Source: Bradyrhizobium sp. WSM471 (GTDB lineage Bacteria; Pseudomonadota; Alphaproteobacteria; Rhizobiales; Xanthobacteraceae). Taken from it: DNA of 64,000 nucleotides. Below the pieces are notes generated by a model. The model searched no databases. It was not told the origin of the DNA and saw only the letters and a list, made by a program, of their open reading frames with translations. The translations under genes were made by a program, and so were the position numbers. How positions within the stretch are numbered: position 1 is the first letter of the stretch; each line of letters opens with the position of its first letter. Positions 8,510 to 18,886 of this stretch are shown in pieces. The DNA lies in contig NZ_CM001442.1 of the NCBI RefSeq assembly GCF_000244915.1, positions 6,386,001 to 6,450,000 on the forward strand, written 5' to 3'.

Positions 8510-10897
8510 CTATTCCGCAGCGACCGGCAGCGACGCGTTTTGCAGCAGGCGCCAGATCCGGTTCGGCGTCGCCGGCATGTCGACATGGGTGACGCCGAGA
8601 TGCGACAGCGCATCGACCACCGCATTGATGACCGCCGCCGGGGAACCGATGGTGCCGACCTCGCCGCAGCCCTTCACGCCCATCGGCGTGTGCGTGCACA
8701 GCGTCGAATGGGTCGCGATGTTCATCATCGGCATGTGGTCGGCGCGCGGCATGCAATAGTCCATCAGCGAGCCCGACAGCAGCTGGCCCGAGCCCTCGTC
8801 ATAGACTGCGTTCTCGTACAGCGCCTGGCCGACGCCCTGCACGATGCCGCCGTGCAACTGGCCCTCCACGATCATCGGGTTGATGACCGTGCCGACGTCG
8901 TCCACCGCGGTGTAGTTGACCAGCGTCACCGTGCCGGTTTCCGGGTCGATCTCGACCTCGGCAATGTGGCAGCCGCCGGGATAGGTGAAGTTGACGGGAT
9001 CGTAGTAAGCCTGCTCCTCGAGCCCCGGCTCCAGCACTTCGAGCGGATAGTCGTGCGGCACGTAGGCGGCGCCCGCGATCTCCTCGAACGTCTTCATGCG
9101 GTCGGTCCCCGCGACCGAGAATTTTCCGGCCTCGAACTGGATATCCACTTCGGCCGCTTCAAGCAGATGCGCCGCGATCTTCCTGCCTTTCGCGACCACC
9201 TTGTCCGTCGCCTTCGACAGCGCCGCGCCGCCGACCACCAGCGAACGCGAGCCATAGGTGCCCATGCCGAACTGCACGCGATCGGTATCGCCGAACACGA
9301 TGTCGACATTGTCAAACGCGACGCCGAGCTTTTCCGAGACGATCTGGGCGAACGTCGTCTCGTGGCCCTGGCCGTGATTATGCGTGCCGATCATGACCGT
9401 GACCTGGCCGGTCGGATGCACCCGCACCGTGGCACTTTCATAGAGTCCGCCGCGCGCGCCCAGCCGTCCTGCGAAGCGCGACGGCGCAAGGCCGCAGGCC
9501 TCGACATAGGTCGAGTAGCCGAGCCCGCGGAATTTGCCCCTACGCGCCGACTCCGCCTTGCGGATACCGAAGTTCTTGACGTCGGCCGCGACAAGAGCGC
9601 CGTCGAGACATCCCATCGGATCGCCGGAATCGTACTGCACCAGCACCGGCGTCTGATACGGATAGGCCTCCTTCGGGATCATGTTGCGTCGGCGGATCTC
9701 GACGCGGTCGATGCCCATCTCGCTGGCTGCGACGTCGACGATGCGCTCCAGCACGAAGGTCGCCTCTGGACGGCCGGCGCCGCGATAGGCGTCGACCGGA
9801 ACGGTGTTGGTGAATACCACCTTCACGTTGCAGTAGATTGCCGGCGTCGTGTAGACGCCGCCGAGCAGCGGTCCGTAGAGATTGGTCGGGATGTTCGGTC
9901 CGAAGGTCGAGAGATAGCCGCCCATATTGGCAAGCGTGTTGACACGGAAGGCCAGAAACTTCCCGGTCTCGTCCAGCGCGAGCTCGGCCTCGGTGACGTG
10001 ATCGCGGCCGTGGCGATCAGAGACATAACCCTCCGACCGGCTCGCAACCCATTTGATCGGCCGCATCACGCGCTTGGCGGCCCAGGTGATCACGGCCTCC
10101 TCGCCGTAGTGAAACTGCTTGACGCCAAAGCCGCCGCCGACATCGGGTGCGACCACGCGCAGTTTGTGCTGCGGGATGTTCAGCACCAGCGCGCCCATCA
10201 GGAAGCGCACGACGTGCGGGAACTGGCTGGTGGTCCACAACGTGAAGCGATCGGTGCCGGGCTCATATTCGGCGATCGCCGCGCGCGGCTCCATCGGGTT
10301 GCCAATCAGCCTGTTGTTGACGAGGCTGAGCTTTGCGACATGCGCCGCTTTCCGGAACGCGGTCTCGACCGCGGCCTTGTCGCCGAGCTCCCAATCGCAA
10401 CAGATGTTGTTCGGAACGTCGTCGAACAGTTGCGGCGCGCCCGGCCGCACGGCTTCGAGCACGCCGACCACCGAGGGCAGCACCTCGTAATCGACCGTCA
10501 GCAGCTCGGCTGCCGCGCTGGCCTGCGCCGGCGTTTCCGCGACGACGAAGGCCACCATGTCGCCGACGAAGCGCACCTTGCCCTGCGCCAGCATCGGGAA
10601 CGGCGGCTCCTTCATCGGCACGCCTTTGGCGTCCGTGATACCCCAGCCGCAGGGCAGCGAGCCCAGCTTGTCCGCGGCGGCATCTTCGCCGGTCAGGACC
10701 GCGATGACGCCGGGCGATGCGAGCGCCGCATTCTTGTCGATACCGCGCAGGATCGCGTGTCCGTGCGGCGAGCGCACGAACACACCCGCCGTCATGCCCG
10801 GACGCTTGATGTCGGAGACGTAATTGCCGCGGCCGGTGAGGAAGCGCTGGTCCTCTTTCCGTTTGGGTGAAGCGCCGATCCCGATCACGTTGCCCAT
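8510..10897 (-). CDS. Molybdenum hydroxylase large subunit, form II CoxL-like
   Basis: 795 residues with the xanthine oxidase/CoxL molybdopterin domains. The active-site loop reads AYRGAGR, the form II signature; bona fide CO dehydrogenase (form I) has AYxCSFR with the Cu-binding Cys. It therefore likely hydroxylates a carbon of an N-heterocycle, aldehyde or similar rather than oxidising [14 protein letters not shown] opens the protein, and [16 protein letters not shown] and the C-terminal [12 protein letters not shown] are typical cofactor regions. The ATG at 10897 follows AAGGGAGAG; a GTG two codons earlier is too close to it. No XdhC or CoxDEF maturation genes are adjacent. Confidence 0.92.
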   Translation of the reverse strand: MGNVIGIGASPKRKEDQRFLTGRGNYVSDIKRPGMTAGVFVRSPHGHAILRGIDKNAALASPGVIAVLTGEDAAADKLGSLPCGWGITDAKGVPMKEPPFPMLAQGKVRFVGDMVAFVVAETPAQASAAAELLTVDYEVLPSVVGVLEAVRPGAPQLFDDVPNNICCDWELGDKAAVETAFRKAAHVAKLSLVNNRLIGNPMEPRAAIAEYEPGTDRFTLWTTSQFPHVVRFLMGALVLNIPQHKLRVVAPDVGGGFGVKQFHYGEEAVITWAAKRVMRPIKWVASRSEGYVSDRHGRDHVTEAELALDETGKFLAFRVNTLANMGGYLSTFGPNIPTNLYGPLLGGVYTTPAIYCNVKVVFTNTVPVDAYRGAGRPEATFVLERIVDVAASEMGIDRVEIRRRNMIPKEAYPYQTPVLVQYDSGDPMGCLDGALVAADVKNFGIRKAESARRGKFRGLGYSTYVEACGLAPSRFAGRLGARGGLYESATVRVHPTGQVTVMIGTHNHGQGHETTFAQIVSEKLGVAFDNVDIVFGDTDRVQFGMGTYGSRSLVVGGAALSKATDKVVAKGRKIAAHLLEAAEVDIQFEAGKFSVAGTDRMKTFEEIAGAAYVPHDYPLEVLEPGLEEQAYYDPVNFTYPGGCHIAEVEIDPETGTVTLVNYTAVDDVGTVINPMIVEGQLHGGIVQGVGQALYENAVYDEGSGQLLSGSLMDYCMPRADHMPMMNIATHSTLCTHTPMGVKGCGEVGTIGSPAAVINAVVDALSHLGVTHVDMPATPNRIWRLLQNASLPVAAE

Positions 10898-10899
10898 GG

Positions 10900-11391
<492 letters not shown>

Positions 11392-11412
11392 ACTCCTGTG
11401 GGCGACGGGTCT

Positions 11413-12519
11413 TTAGGCAAGTGGAAGCGCGCTGCCGGTGGCCCATGTGGCCATCACGACGTCGCCGACGGTGAACGGATCCGCGAAGAAGGTCTTTTCC
11501 GGCACATAGGCAACGAACGCGTCGTCCGGCACGGTGTCCAGCATGACCTTGACGAAATAGCCTTGGTATTCGATCGCCAGCACACGACTCGGCAGCGACG
11601 TGGTGCAGCCCGGCGGCAGTTCCCTGCCCGGCCGGACCAGCGCGACATCGTCGCGGCGCACGGCGATATCGATCTTGTCACCGACGCTGACCGTGGACCG
11701 CGCCTGAAGCGGGACCTCGATGCCATCAGGCGCAGCCTGAGCGAGCGTAAACGTCGAACCGTTGACCTTCTCGACCCGCCCCGACAGCACGTTCTGCCCG
11801 CCCATGAACTCGGCGACGTAACGATCGTGCGGATGGGCATAGACGTCGCGCGCCGCGCCCGCCTGTTTGATTCTGCCCTGCTCCATCACCACGACCAGAT
11901 CGGCGAGCGCGATCGCCTCGAGCTGGGTGTGGGTGACGTGGATGAAGGTGATGCCGAGCTCCTGCTGCATCCGCCTGAGTTCCTGGCGCATCTGCACGCG
12001 GAGCTGCTCGTCGAGGGCGGACAGCGGCTCATCGAGCAGCAGCACCCTCGGCTCGGTGATCGCCGCGCGCGCCAGCGCCACGCGCTGCTGCTGGCCGCCG
12101 GAGAGCTGCGCCGGCAGGCGATCGGCGAACTGCGTCAGCCGCACCTTCTCGATCATGGCATCGGCTGCGCGCAGGCGATCGGCCTTCGACATGCCGCGTA
12201 CGCGCAAGGCGAACGCGATGTTGTCACGCACGGTGAGATGCGGGAACAGCGCGTAGGACTGAAACATCATCGCGGTGCGCCGCTGCACCGGCGCGAGCCC
12301 GACGACGTTCTGGCCGCCGATGACGATCTCACCCGCGGTCGGGTCCTCGTGGCCGGCGATCATGCGCAAAATCGTGGTCTTACCGCAGCCGGACGGGCCG
12401 ATGAAGCAGCAATAGGCGCCGTCGGCGATCTTGAGGTTGACGCCGTCGACCACATTGCTGACGCCGTCAAAGCTCTTGCAGACGCCCGCCAGTTCGATAT
12501 CGCCGCGATCGCTCTTCAT
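11413..12519 (-). CDS. ABC transporter ATP-binding protein (spermidine/putrescine type)
   Basis: 368 residues. The nucleotide-binding domain has Walker A GPSGCGKTT, signature SGGQQQRVALARA, Walker B VLLLDEPLSALDE and the H-loop His in VTHTQLEA, followed by a C-terminal TOBE domain of about 100 residues as in PotA. An in-frame TTG lies 12 bases upstream of the ATG at 12519 but abuts the AAAGGG site, so the ATG is preferred. It powers import through the two adjacent permeases. The PotABCD-like family carries polyamines, opines, putrescine, iron or other small solutes. Confidence 0.92.
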   Translation of the reverse strand: MKSDRGDIELAGVCKSFDGVSNVVDGVNLKIADGAYCCFIGPSGCGKTTILRMIAGHEDPTAGEIVIGGQNVVGLAPVQRRTAMMFQSYALFPHLTVRDNIAFALRVRGMSKADRLRAADAMIEKVRLTQFADRLPAQLSGGQQQRVALARAAITEPRVLLLDEPLSALDEQLRVQMRQELRRMQQELGITFIHVTHTQLEAIALADLVVVMEQGRIKQAGAARDVYAHPHDRYVAEFMGGQNVLSGRVEKVNGSTFTLAQAAPDGIEVPLQARSTVSVGDKIDIAVRRDDVALVRPGRELPPGCTTSLPSRVLAIEYQGYFVKVMLDTVPDDAFVAYVPEKTFFADPFTVGDVVMATWATGSALPLA

Positions 12520-12527
12520 TTCCGAGC

Positions 12528-13433
12528 TCAACCCTTTGTGCTGCTGCCGCGCTTCTTCTGGATCAGCACGATGCTGCCCAGGCTCGCGCCGATGACGATG
12601 AAGGAGACGATGGTGGTCACGGTGCCGAGCGCATAGAGCGAAGGCGAGGTGACGTTCAGCGTCATGCTCCAGATCTCCAGCGGCAGCGTATTGAGCGAGC
12701 CCGCGGTCTGGAGGCTGCGCGCAAACTCGTCGTAAGAGAGCGTGAAGCCGAACAGCGCGACCGCGACCAGGCCGGGCGCCAGCACCGGGATCATCACCAG
12801 CCGGATGGATTGCCAGCGGCTGGCGCCGAGGTCGTAGGCCGCCTCCTCCCAGACGTGGTTGAAGCGCGACATCACGGCAAACATCACGAGCACACCGAAC
12901 GGCAGCGTCCAGGACAATTGCGCGCCGAGCGCCGAGGTGTACCAGCTCGCATTGAGCCCGAGCGCCTGGAACAACAGACCGGTGCCGAGACCGAGCACGA
13001 GACCCGGAGCGACCAGGCTGCCGATCATCATGTAGAACACGACGGTGTCGCCGCGGAAGCGCTTGCGAAAGCCGAGCCCCGCGAGGAACGAGACCACCAC
13101 CGTGATGACAGTGACGATGATCGCGAGCTTGATCGAACGATCGAACGAGCCCTTGACGTCACCGGTCCGCACCTGGGTGAAGAGATCGACGAACCAGTGC
13201 AGCGAAGTGCCCTTCATCGGGAACACGAGGCCACCACGGATGTCCTGGAAGGACAGGACGTAGATACAGAACATCGGGCCGTAGAGCACGATCACGTAGA
13301 ACGCAAACAGCGTTGCGAGCACGTAGAACGTCCAAGGCCGCTGCCCGCGGCTCGGCGCTATCGCTTTGCTCGTCGCCGGCGCGACCGTCTTTGACATTTC
13401 GGTTTTGGGCATGTCGGCGAGAACCGCGCTCAT
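12528..13433 (-). CDS. ABC transporter permease (PotC-like)
   Basis: 301 residues with about six membrane segments after a 30-residue cytoplasmic N-terminus rich in Lys, Pro and Ser. The EAA loop is visible as EEAAYDLGASRWQSIRLV, the coupling site to the ATPase. The start overlaps the stop of the upstream permease by 4 bases (ATGA). It forms the inner-membrane channel with the PotB-like permease. Confidence 0.9.
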   Translation of the reverse strand: MSAVLADMPKTEMSKTVAPATSKAIAPSRGQRPWTFYVLATLFAFYVIVLYGPMFCIYVLSFQDIRGGLVFPMKGTSLHWFVDLFTQVRTGDVKGSFDRSIKLAIIVTVITVVVSFLAGLGFRKRFRGDTVVFYMMIGSLVAPGLVLGLGTGLLFQALGLNASWYTSALGAQLSWTLPFGVLVMFAVMSRFNHVWEEAAYDLGASRWQSIRLVMIPVLAPGLVAVALFGFTLSYDEFARSLQTAGSLNTLPLEIWSMTLNVTSPSLYALGTVTTIVSFIVIGASLGSIVLIQKKRGSSTKG

Positions 13434-14347
13434 CGCGTGATCTCCTGCCTGATGTCGACGGTGCGCAGGATCAGCGAGACGATCGCGACCAGCACCAGCG
13501 TCAGCAATACTGCGCTCGCTGCCGCGGTCGGATATTGGAGCACGCCGACGTCCTCGTAGAACGCGCTGACCACCGAGGCCGAGCCGCCGCCGGACATCAC
13601 CTTGACCACGAAGAAATCGCCCATCACGATCGAGACGACGAAGATGGTTCCGAGGGCGATGCCGCTCTTGGACATCGGCACCACGATCAGGCGCATGATG
13701 TCGAAACGGCTGGCGCCTGCATCGATCGCGGCCTCGATCAGCTTCTTGTCGATCCGTGCCATGGAATTGAAGATCGGCACGATCATGAAGATGGTGAGCT
13801 GGTGGACATAGGCGATGACCACCGCCAGGTCCGAGAACAGCAGCACTTCCAGCGGCTGGCGGATCACGCCCAGTCCCAGCAGCGCCTGGTTGATCAGGCC
13901 TTCCTTGCCGAGCAGCGGAATCCAGGAAATCATCCGGATGATGTTCGAGGTCCAGAACGGCACCGTGCAGAGCAGGAACAGACCAATCGCCAGCAGTTGG
14001 TTGCGGACGTGGAAAACCAGGAAGTATGCGACGAAGAAGCCGATGATCAACGTGAAGATCCAGGTCAGCACCGTGAACTTGATCGTCGCCAGATACAGCT
14101 TCAGCGTCAGGGCCGAATGCAACACCTCGACATAGCTTGCGAGCGTGAAGCCCGGCGTCAGCCCGCCAAAGCCGTCGGTGGCGAAGAAGCTCGCGGCCAG
14201 CACGACCAGGATCGGCGCCACGAAGAACGGCACGAGCACCAGCACGAGCGGCGACACGTAGAGCCAGCCGGCGAGATTTGCGCGTGGTGAGGTTTGAGCT
14301 GGACTAAGACTTGGCTGCATGTCGGCAAACGCCTCGACGTCGGTCAT
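13430..14347 (-). CDS. ABC transporter permease (PotB-like)
   Basis: About 305 residues with six predicted membrane segments. The EAA motif reads KLIEAAIDAGASRFDIMRL. The start is uncertain: ATGs at 14362, 14347 and 14320 are in frame; none has a strong ribosome site, though GAGGCG precedes 14320. The gene follows the binding-protein gene by about 55 bases and overlaps the second permease by 4 bases. Together these make a two-permease importer. Confidence 0.88.
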   Translation of the reverse strand: MTDVEAFADMQPSLSPAQTSPRANLAGWLYVSPLVLVLVPFFVAPILVVLAASFFATDGFGGLTPGFTLASYVEVLHSALTLKLYLATIKFTVLTWIFTLIIGFFVAYFLVFHVRNQLLAIGLFLLCTVPFWTSNIIRMISWIPLLGKEGLINQALLGLGVIRQPLEVLLFSDLAVVIAYVHQLTIFMIVPIFNSMARIDKKLIEAAIDAGASRFDIMRLIVVPMSKSGIALGTIFVVSIVMGDFFVVKVMSGGGSASVVSAFYEDVGVLQYPTAAASAVLLTLVLVAIVSLILRTVDIRQEITR

Positions 14348-14402
14348 TTGGCACCGGCGCATCGCCGCGCCGGCGCTTCGTTCACGTCAGGGAAAGCAGG
14401 TT

Positions 14403-15752
14403 TCAGGCCACCTTGAAGTCGTTCCAGCGCTTGTTCATGTAGGCGGCTTCGTCCATCAGCGTGTTCCAGCAGGAGATGTTCTTGACGCGGTCGAGGAACG
14501 AGCCGCCGTCGCGCTTGGTGCCGGTCTTCTCCATCGGCACGCCATAGGGGTCGTTGACGACCTCGGGCGCGGGCTGGCCCTCGTACCAGAACGCCCATTC
14601 GGCCGGCGTGAGGAATTTCTTCGCGGTCGAAGGGACCGGGCTGTAATAGCCGTAGCGCGCGACGAAGCCGCCCTGCCAGCCCGACAGATACCAGTTGAGA
14701 TATTCGTAGGCTGCGTCCAGCTTCTTGCCGGAGAGATGCTTCATCAGGCCCATCCCGTTGCACCAGCCGCGATAGCCTTCCTTGCCGTTCTTGATATTGA
14801 CCGGCGCATAGACACAGGGGATTTCTTTCACGCGCACCGCGGCAACCGCCGGCGACCACATCGACTGGATCACCACTTCACCCGCCGCCATCAGCTGCAC
14901 CGACTGGTCGAAGGTGGTCCAGGTCGCGCGGAACTGGCCCTGCTTCTTGAGCTCGATCAGCTTGTTGCAGGTGAAGTCGATCTCCTCCTTGGTCATGTTG
15001 CCCTTGTTGCCGTACTTGATCAGCCCGGCGCTTTCGAAGCAGAGCGCGGCGTCCATGATGCCGATCGCGGGCACGTCGAGGATCGCGGCCTTGCCTTTGA
15101 ATTTCGGATCGATCAGATCCTTCCATTCCGTGACTTCATGGCCGACGAGGTCGGGGCGGTAACCGATGGAATCGGCATTGTAGACCTGCGGCAGGAAGGT
15201 CGCCCATTCGGTAACGCCGTCATGCAGATCGGTGGAGTCAGGCTTGGAAATGTACATGGCCTCATAGGGCGAGATGCCCTGGCGCGGGATCTTGTGACCG
15301 TCGATCTCGCCCTTGGTAAAGATCGGCAGGATGTTGTCGAACTCCTTGACCTTCTTGACCTCGATGCCCTGGATGACGCCGCGCTTGGCAGCGAGCTTGG
15401 CCTGCCAGCCCTCGAGATCGGCGATGTCGACCGTATTAGGCTGGCTTATGAAGCGGTTGATGGCGGCAGAGGTGTCGAGGTTCTGCATCGTCACCTTGAA
15501 GCCGAGATCCTTGGCCGCCTGGTCGCCGATCGCCTTCACCACCGAATAGGACACGCCGACATGGCGCAGCTCGATATCCTTGATCTCCTGCGCCCAGATG
15601 GTCGGGAATCCGCGGATCGCGTCCGATCCTGCAGCCGCGCCGGCCACGGCCGCGGCGCCCTTCAACAGCGTGCGCCTGCTCAGCTTTTTCGCAGACTTGT
15701 CGCTCGTCCCCGCCGGATTGGCAGTGGATGTCCCCTTGTCCCTGTCAAGCAT
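14403..15752 (-). CDS. ABC transporter periplasmic substrate-binding protein (PotD/PotF-like), Tat-exported
   Basis: 449 residues. A twin-arginine leader is obvious: SRRTLLKG at about residues 25-32, then an Ala/Gly-rich segment, so the protein is probably exported folded to the periplasm. The rest is a type 2 periplasmic binding fold of the polyamine/opine group (for example a GYRPDLVGHEV motif and the YLNWYLSGWQ region near the C-terminus). GAGGG lies about 6 bases before the ATG. It is the first gene of the importer-Mo hydroxylase-amidase run. The substrate is unknown, but the downstream enzymes suggest a nitrogenous aromatic or amide. Confidence 0.9.
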   Translation of the reverse strand: MLDRDKGTSTANPAGTSDKSAKKLSRRTLLKGAAAVAGAAAGSDAIRGFPTIWAQEIKDIELRHVGVSYSVVKAIGDQAAKDLGFKVTMQNLDTSAAINRFISQPNTVDIADLEGWQAKLAAKRGVIQGIEVKKVKEFDNILPIFTKGEIDGHKIPRQGISPYEAMYISKPDSTDLHDGVTEWATFLPQVYNADSIGYRPDLVGHEVTEWKDLIDPKFKGKAAILDVPAIGIMDAALCFESAGLIKYGNKGNMTKEEIDFTCNKLIELKKQGQFRATWTTFDQSVQLMAAGEVVIQSMWSPAVAAVRVKEIPCVYAPVNIKNGKEGYRGWCNGMGLMKHLSGKKLDAAYEYLNWYLSGWQGGFVARYGYYSPVPSTAKKFLTPAEWAFWYEGQPAPEVVNDPYGVPMEKTGTKRDGGSFLDRVKNISCWNTLMDEAAYMNKRWNDFKVA

Positions 15753-16015
15753 GGCAACCCTCGTTGGCTACGATGAACGCTGCGCACCGGTCGCCATTGA
15801 CCGGCTGCGGATGTGATCAATTGCGAGGGAGGCTATGGGCGGGATGTTGTGAAGTAAAATTGGAAGTAAAAATTCGCCGCATAAACGCGGCTAATGGTTC
15901 GCCCCGCTGCATCGGCTTTTGGCAGCGCGCATAAGAAGGCGTCAGGGCCTGCGTACAAAACGATGGCTTCGAACGTGCGGGCCCATTCGCGCGGCAGACG
16001 TGATGAAGGCGGTCC

Positions 16016-17323
16016 TCAGGACCTGAGCTGGTCCCGCGCCGTCTCCGGCGCCATCAGCGTTGCGATGATGGTGATGACCGACAGCGCGATGATGTAAACC
16101 GACACGGCCCAATAAGAACCGGCCCATGCCAGCAGTGCCGTCGCAATCAGCGGCGAGAAGCCGCCGCTCAGCGCGGCGGCAACGTTGGCTCCCAGCGATG
16201 CGCCACTGTAGCGCACCTGGGTGCGGAACAGCTCCGGCATGAAGGCCGCCTTCGGCCCGAACAGCAGCGCATGCGTCAGTGTCATCGTCACGACGAGCGC
16301 GAGCGTGATCAGCGCCGGCTCCCTGGTGTCGAGGAACCAGAACAACGGAAACGCCAGCGCCACCGAGAACACGCCACCGGCGAGATACAGCGCTTTGCGG
16401 CCGAAGATGTCGGACAGCCAGCCTGCAAGGGGCAGCGTCGCGAGCTCAACGAGCGCGGCATAGACCACCGCGTTCAGGATCACCTGCCGGGGAAGGCCGA
16501 GCTGCGTCGTGGCATAGACCACGGTGAAAACAGTGAGGAGATAAGCGAGCCCGACTTCGGACACCGTGATGCCGATCGCGAGCAGGAAGCTGCGCCAGTC
16601 GCGGCGCAGGACTTCCAGCGCCGGCTGCGCCAGCACCTCCTTGCGCTCGAGCACCTCCTTGAAGTGCGGCGTCTCCGCAAGTTTCAGCCTTACGATGAAG
16701 CCGACGCCGACGAGCAGGATGCTGATCAGAAACGGCACGCGCCAGCCCCAGCTCAGGAAGTCCGCTTCGGGCAGCTGCGTCATCAGACCGAAAATGCCGG
16801 TGGACGCGGCGACGCCGACGGGGAAACCGATCTGCACCAGGCTGCCGTAAAAGCCGCGGCGGTTGCCGGCGTGCTCGGCCACCATGACCACCGCCCCGCT
16901 CCACTCGCCACCGAGCCCGATGCCCTGGACGAAGCGCAAAATGACGAGGAAGATCGGCGCCCAGACGCCGATCTGACTGTAGGTCGGCAGGCAACCGATC
17001 AGGAACGTGCCCAGTCCCATCGCGATCATGGTCGCGACCAGCATCTTCTTGCGGCCGAGCCGGTCACCATAATGCCCGATGATCGCGCCGCCGATCGGGC
17101 GCGCGACGAAGCCGACCGCATAGGTCGAGAACGCCGCCAGCGTGCCGACGTAGGGATCGAAGCTCGGGAAGAACAGCTTGTTCAGCACCAGCGCCGCCGC
17201 CGTGCCGTAGATCAGGAAGTCGTACCACTCGATCGCGGTGCCGAGCGCGCTCGCCCAAACCACATGCGCCGTCGTCGATTTCTCCGCCGCCGTCGCGACC
17301 CTCGCTGCTGCCGTCATTGCCAT
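16016..17323 (-). CDS. MFS transporter, metabolite:H+ symporter (MHS) family
   Basis: About 435 residues and 12 membrane segments. The family hallmark ALGTAIEWYDFLIYG opens the protein and FVARPIGGAIIGHYGDRLGRKKML is the MFS loop 2-3 motif (seen in two parts). Relatives import dicarboxylates, shikimate, alpha-ketoglutarate or proline with protons. The start is uncertain: ATGs at 17350, 17347, 17323 and 17317 are in frame; GGGGCGG favours the last two. It is transcribed alone, upstream of the ABC-Mo hydroxylase operon and on the same strand. Confidence 0.85.
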   Translation of the reverse strand: MAMTAAARVATAAEKSTTAHVVWASALGTAIEWYDFLIYGTAAALVLNKLFFPSFDPYVGTLAAFSTYAVGFVARPIGGAIIGHYGDRLGRKKMLVATMIAMGLGTFLIGCLPTYSQIGVWAPIFLVILRFVQGIGLGGEWSGAVVMVAEHAGNRRGFYGSLVQIGFPVGVAASTGIFGLMTQLPEADFLSWGWRVPFLISILLVGVGFIVRLKLAETPHFKEVLERKEVLAQPALEVLRRDWRSFLLAIGITVSEVGLAYLLTVFTVVYATTQLGLPRQVILNAVVYAALVELATLPLAGWLSDIFGRKALYLAGGVFSVALAFPLFWFLDTREPALITLALVVTMTLTHALLFGPKAAFMPELFRTQVRYSGASLGANVAAALSGGFSPLIATALLAWAGSYWAVSVYIIALSVITIIATLMAPETARDQLRS

Positions 17324-17437
17324 CCGCCCCAAGATTCCTGGGGGCATCATGGCCAAACGTTGTGGCGGTTGCAACTTGGGGGAGTGTTGGTTCTCCCCAG
17401 ATCACGATGCGAGATTTTCACGCCACTGCCTCCGCAC

Positions 17438-17566
17438 CGTCGTCCCGGCGGAGGCCGCGACCCATAACGACAGGGAGGAGTTTGGCGAAGACCCGTGCTC
17501 CGGTACTGCGACCGCCCGGCATCGAAAGATCACGCAGTATGGGTCCAGGCCTTCGCCGGGACGACG
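17438..17566. repeat. Palindromic intergenic repeat, copy A
   Basis: Two 29-base arms face each other: 17438-17466 begins CGTCGTCCCGGCGGAGGCC and 17538-17566 is its near-perfect inverse (CGTCGTCCCGGCGAAGGCC on the other strand), each ending at CCCATA. The arms differ at only a few positions. The element lies upstream of the Liv-type binding protein gene and is of the same kind as those at 21461 and 31902. Confidence 0.75.
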
Positions 17567-17664
17567 TGGAACCGCTATTCGCCATTGACAAACTTATTCG
17601 CCATTATCTAACTTACCGCCATAACCAACCGCGCCAAGCGGCCCATAAACGAGAGGGAACGACG

Positions 17665-18879
17665 ATGAGAGGGTTTTTGGCCTGCGCCATGCTCGCGGCC
17701 ATGACTTCGGCTGCCATGACCAATGTTGCGAACGCGCAAGTCTCCGACGACGCCGTGCGGATCGGCGTGCTGACGGATCTGTCGAGCTGGGGCCGCGACA
17801 ACAGCGGGCCGGGCTCCGTGGAGGCCGCGAAAATGGCGGTGGAGGAATTCGGGCCCACCGTGCTCGGCAAGCCGATCGAGATCATCAGCGCCGATCACCA
17901 GATGAAGACCGACGTCGGCGTACAGATCGTGCGCGGCTGGTTCGACAACGGCAAGGTCGATGCCGTCGTCGACATCCCCAATTCCGGCATCGCGATCGCC
18001 GTCCACAACATGGTGCGCGAGCGCAACAAGATCGCGCTGCTCTCCGGCCCCGGCGCGAGTTCGCTGACCGACGAGCTTTGCAGCCCGAACACCGTGCACT
18101 TCACCTACGACACCTACGCGCTGTCCAAAGTCACTGCTTCCGCCGTGATCAAGGAAGGCGGAAAATCCTGGTACTTCATCACCGCCGACTACGCCTTCGG
18201 CCAGCAGCTCGAGAAGGACGCCACGCGCTTCATCAACGAGATGGGCGGGAAGGTTTTGGGTGGCGTGAAGCACCCGACCAACACGGCCGATTTCTCGTCC
18301 TTTGCACTCCAGGCGCAAAGCTCGAAATCGGACGTCGTCGCCTTCGCCAATGCCGGCCAGGACACCGACAATGCGATCAAGCAGTCGGGCGAGTTCGGCC
18401 TGGTCCAGGGCGGCCAGAAGCTGGTCGGCCTCCTGATGTTCGACACCGACGTGCACGCGATCGGGCTCAAATCCGCGCAGGGCACCTACATGACCACGGC
18501 GTCGTACTGGAATATGGACGAAGCGACCCGCGCATGGTCGCGGAAATTCTACGAGCGCACCAAGGTGATGCCGACCATGATCCAGACCGGCGTCTACGGC
18601 TCGGTGCTGCATTATCTCAAGGCCATCAAGGCCGCCGGCACCGATGATCCCGCCAAGGCGATGGCCAAGATGCGCGAGCTGCCAATCGAGGATTCATTCG
18701 TCCATGGCGGCAAGTTGCGCGAGGACGGCCGCGTCATTCGCGACATGTATCTCGCCAAGGTGAAATCGCCCGAGCAGTCCAAGGAACCGTGGGATTATTT
18801 GGAGATCATCAAGACGGTGAAGGGCGAGGACGCCTTCCGCCCGGTCTCCGAGTCGAAATGTCCGTTGCTCAAGAAGTGA
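17665..18879 (+). CDS. Branched-chain amino acid-type ABC transporter substrate-binding protein
   Basis: 404 residues with a Sec signal peptide (about residues 1-24, cleavage after NVANA). The mature part is a type 1 periplasmic binding protein: VRIGVLTDLSSWGRDNSGPG at the start is the LivK opening and GKSWYFITADYAFGQ the mid-protein motif. GAGAGGGA precedes the ATG; longer frames upstream run through the intergenic repeat. No permease or ATPase gene is nearby, so it must share a transporter encoded elsewhere. It is followed 7 bases later by a flavoprotein gene, suggesting it captures that enzyme's substrate. Confidence 0.9.
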   Translation: MRGFLACAMLAAMTSAAMTNVANAQVSDDAVRIGVLTDLSSWGRDNSGPGSVEAAKMAVEEFGPTVLGKPIEIISADHQMKTDVGVQIVRGWFDNGKVDAVVDIPNSGIAIAVHNMVRERNKIALLSGPGASSLTDELCSPNTVHFTYDTYALSKVTASAVIKEGGKSWYFITADYAFGQQLEKDATRFINEMGGKVLGGVKHPTNTADFSSFALQAQSSKSDVVAFANAGQDTDNAIKQSGEFGLVQGGQKLVGLLMFDTDVHAIGLKSAQGTYMTTASYWNMDEATRAWSRKFYERTKVMPTMIQTGVYGSVLHYLKAIKAAGTDDPAKAMAKMRELPIEDSFVHGGKLREDGRVIRDMYLAKVKSPEQSKEPWDYLEIIKTVKGEDAFRPVSESKCPLLKK

Positions 18880-18886
18880 GGCCTGC

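Noticed and set aside
8498..10870. A 790-codon open frame on the plus strand opposite the Mo hydroxylase large subunit
   Set aside because: It is rich in Arg, His, Asp and Ala, has no domain and mirrors a strongly supported gene; such antisense frames arise from GC-rich codon use.
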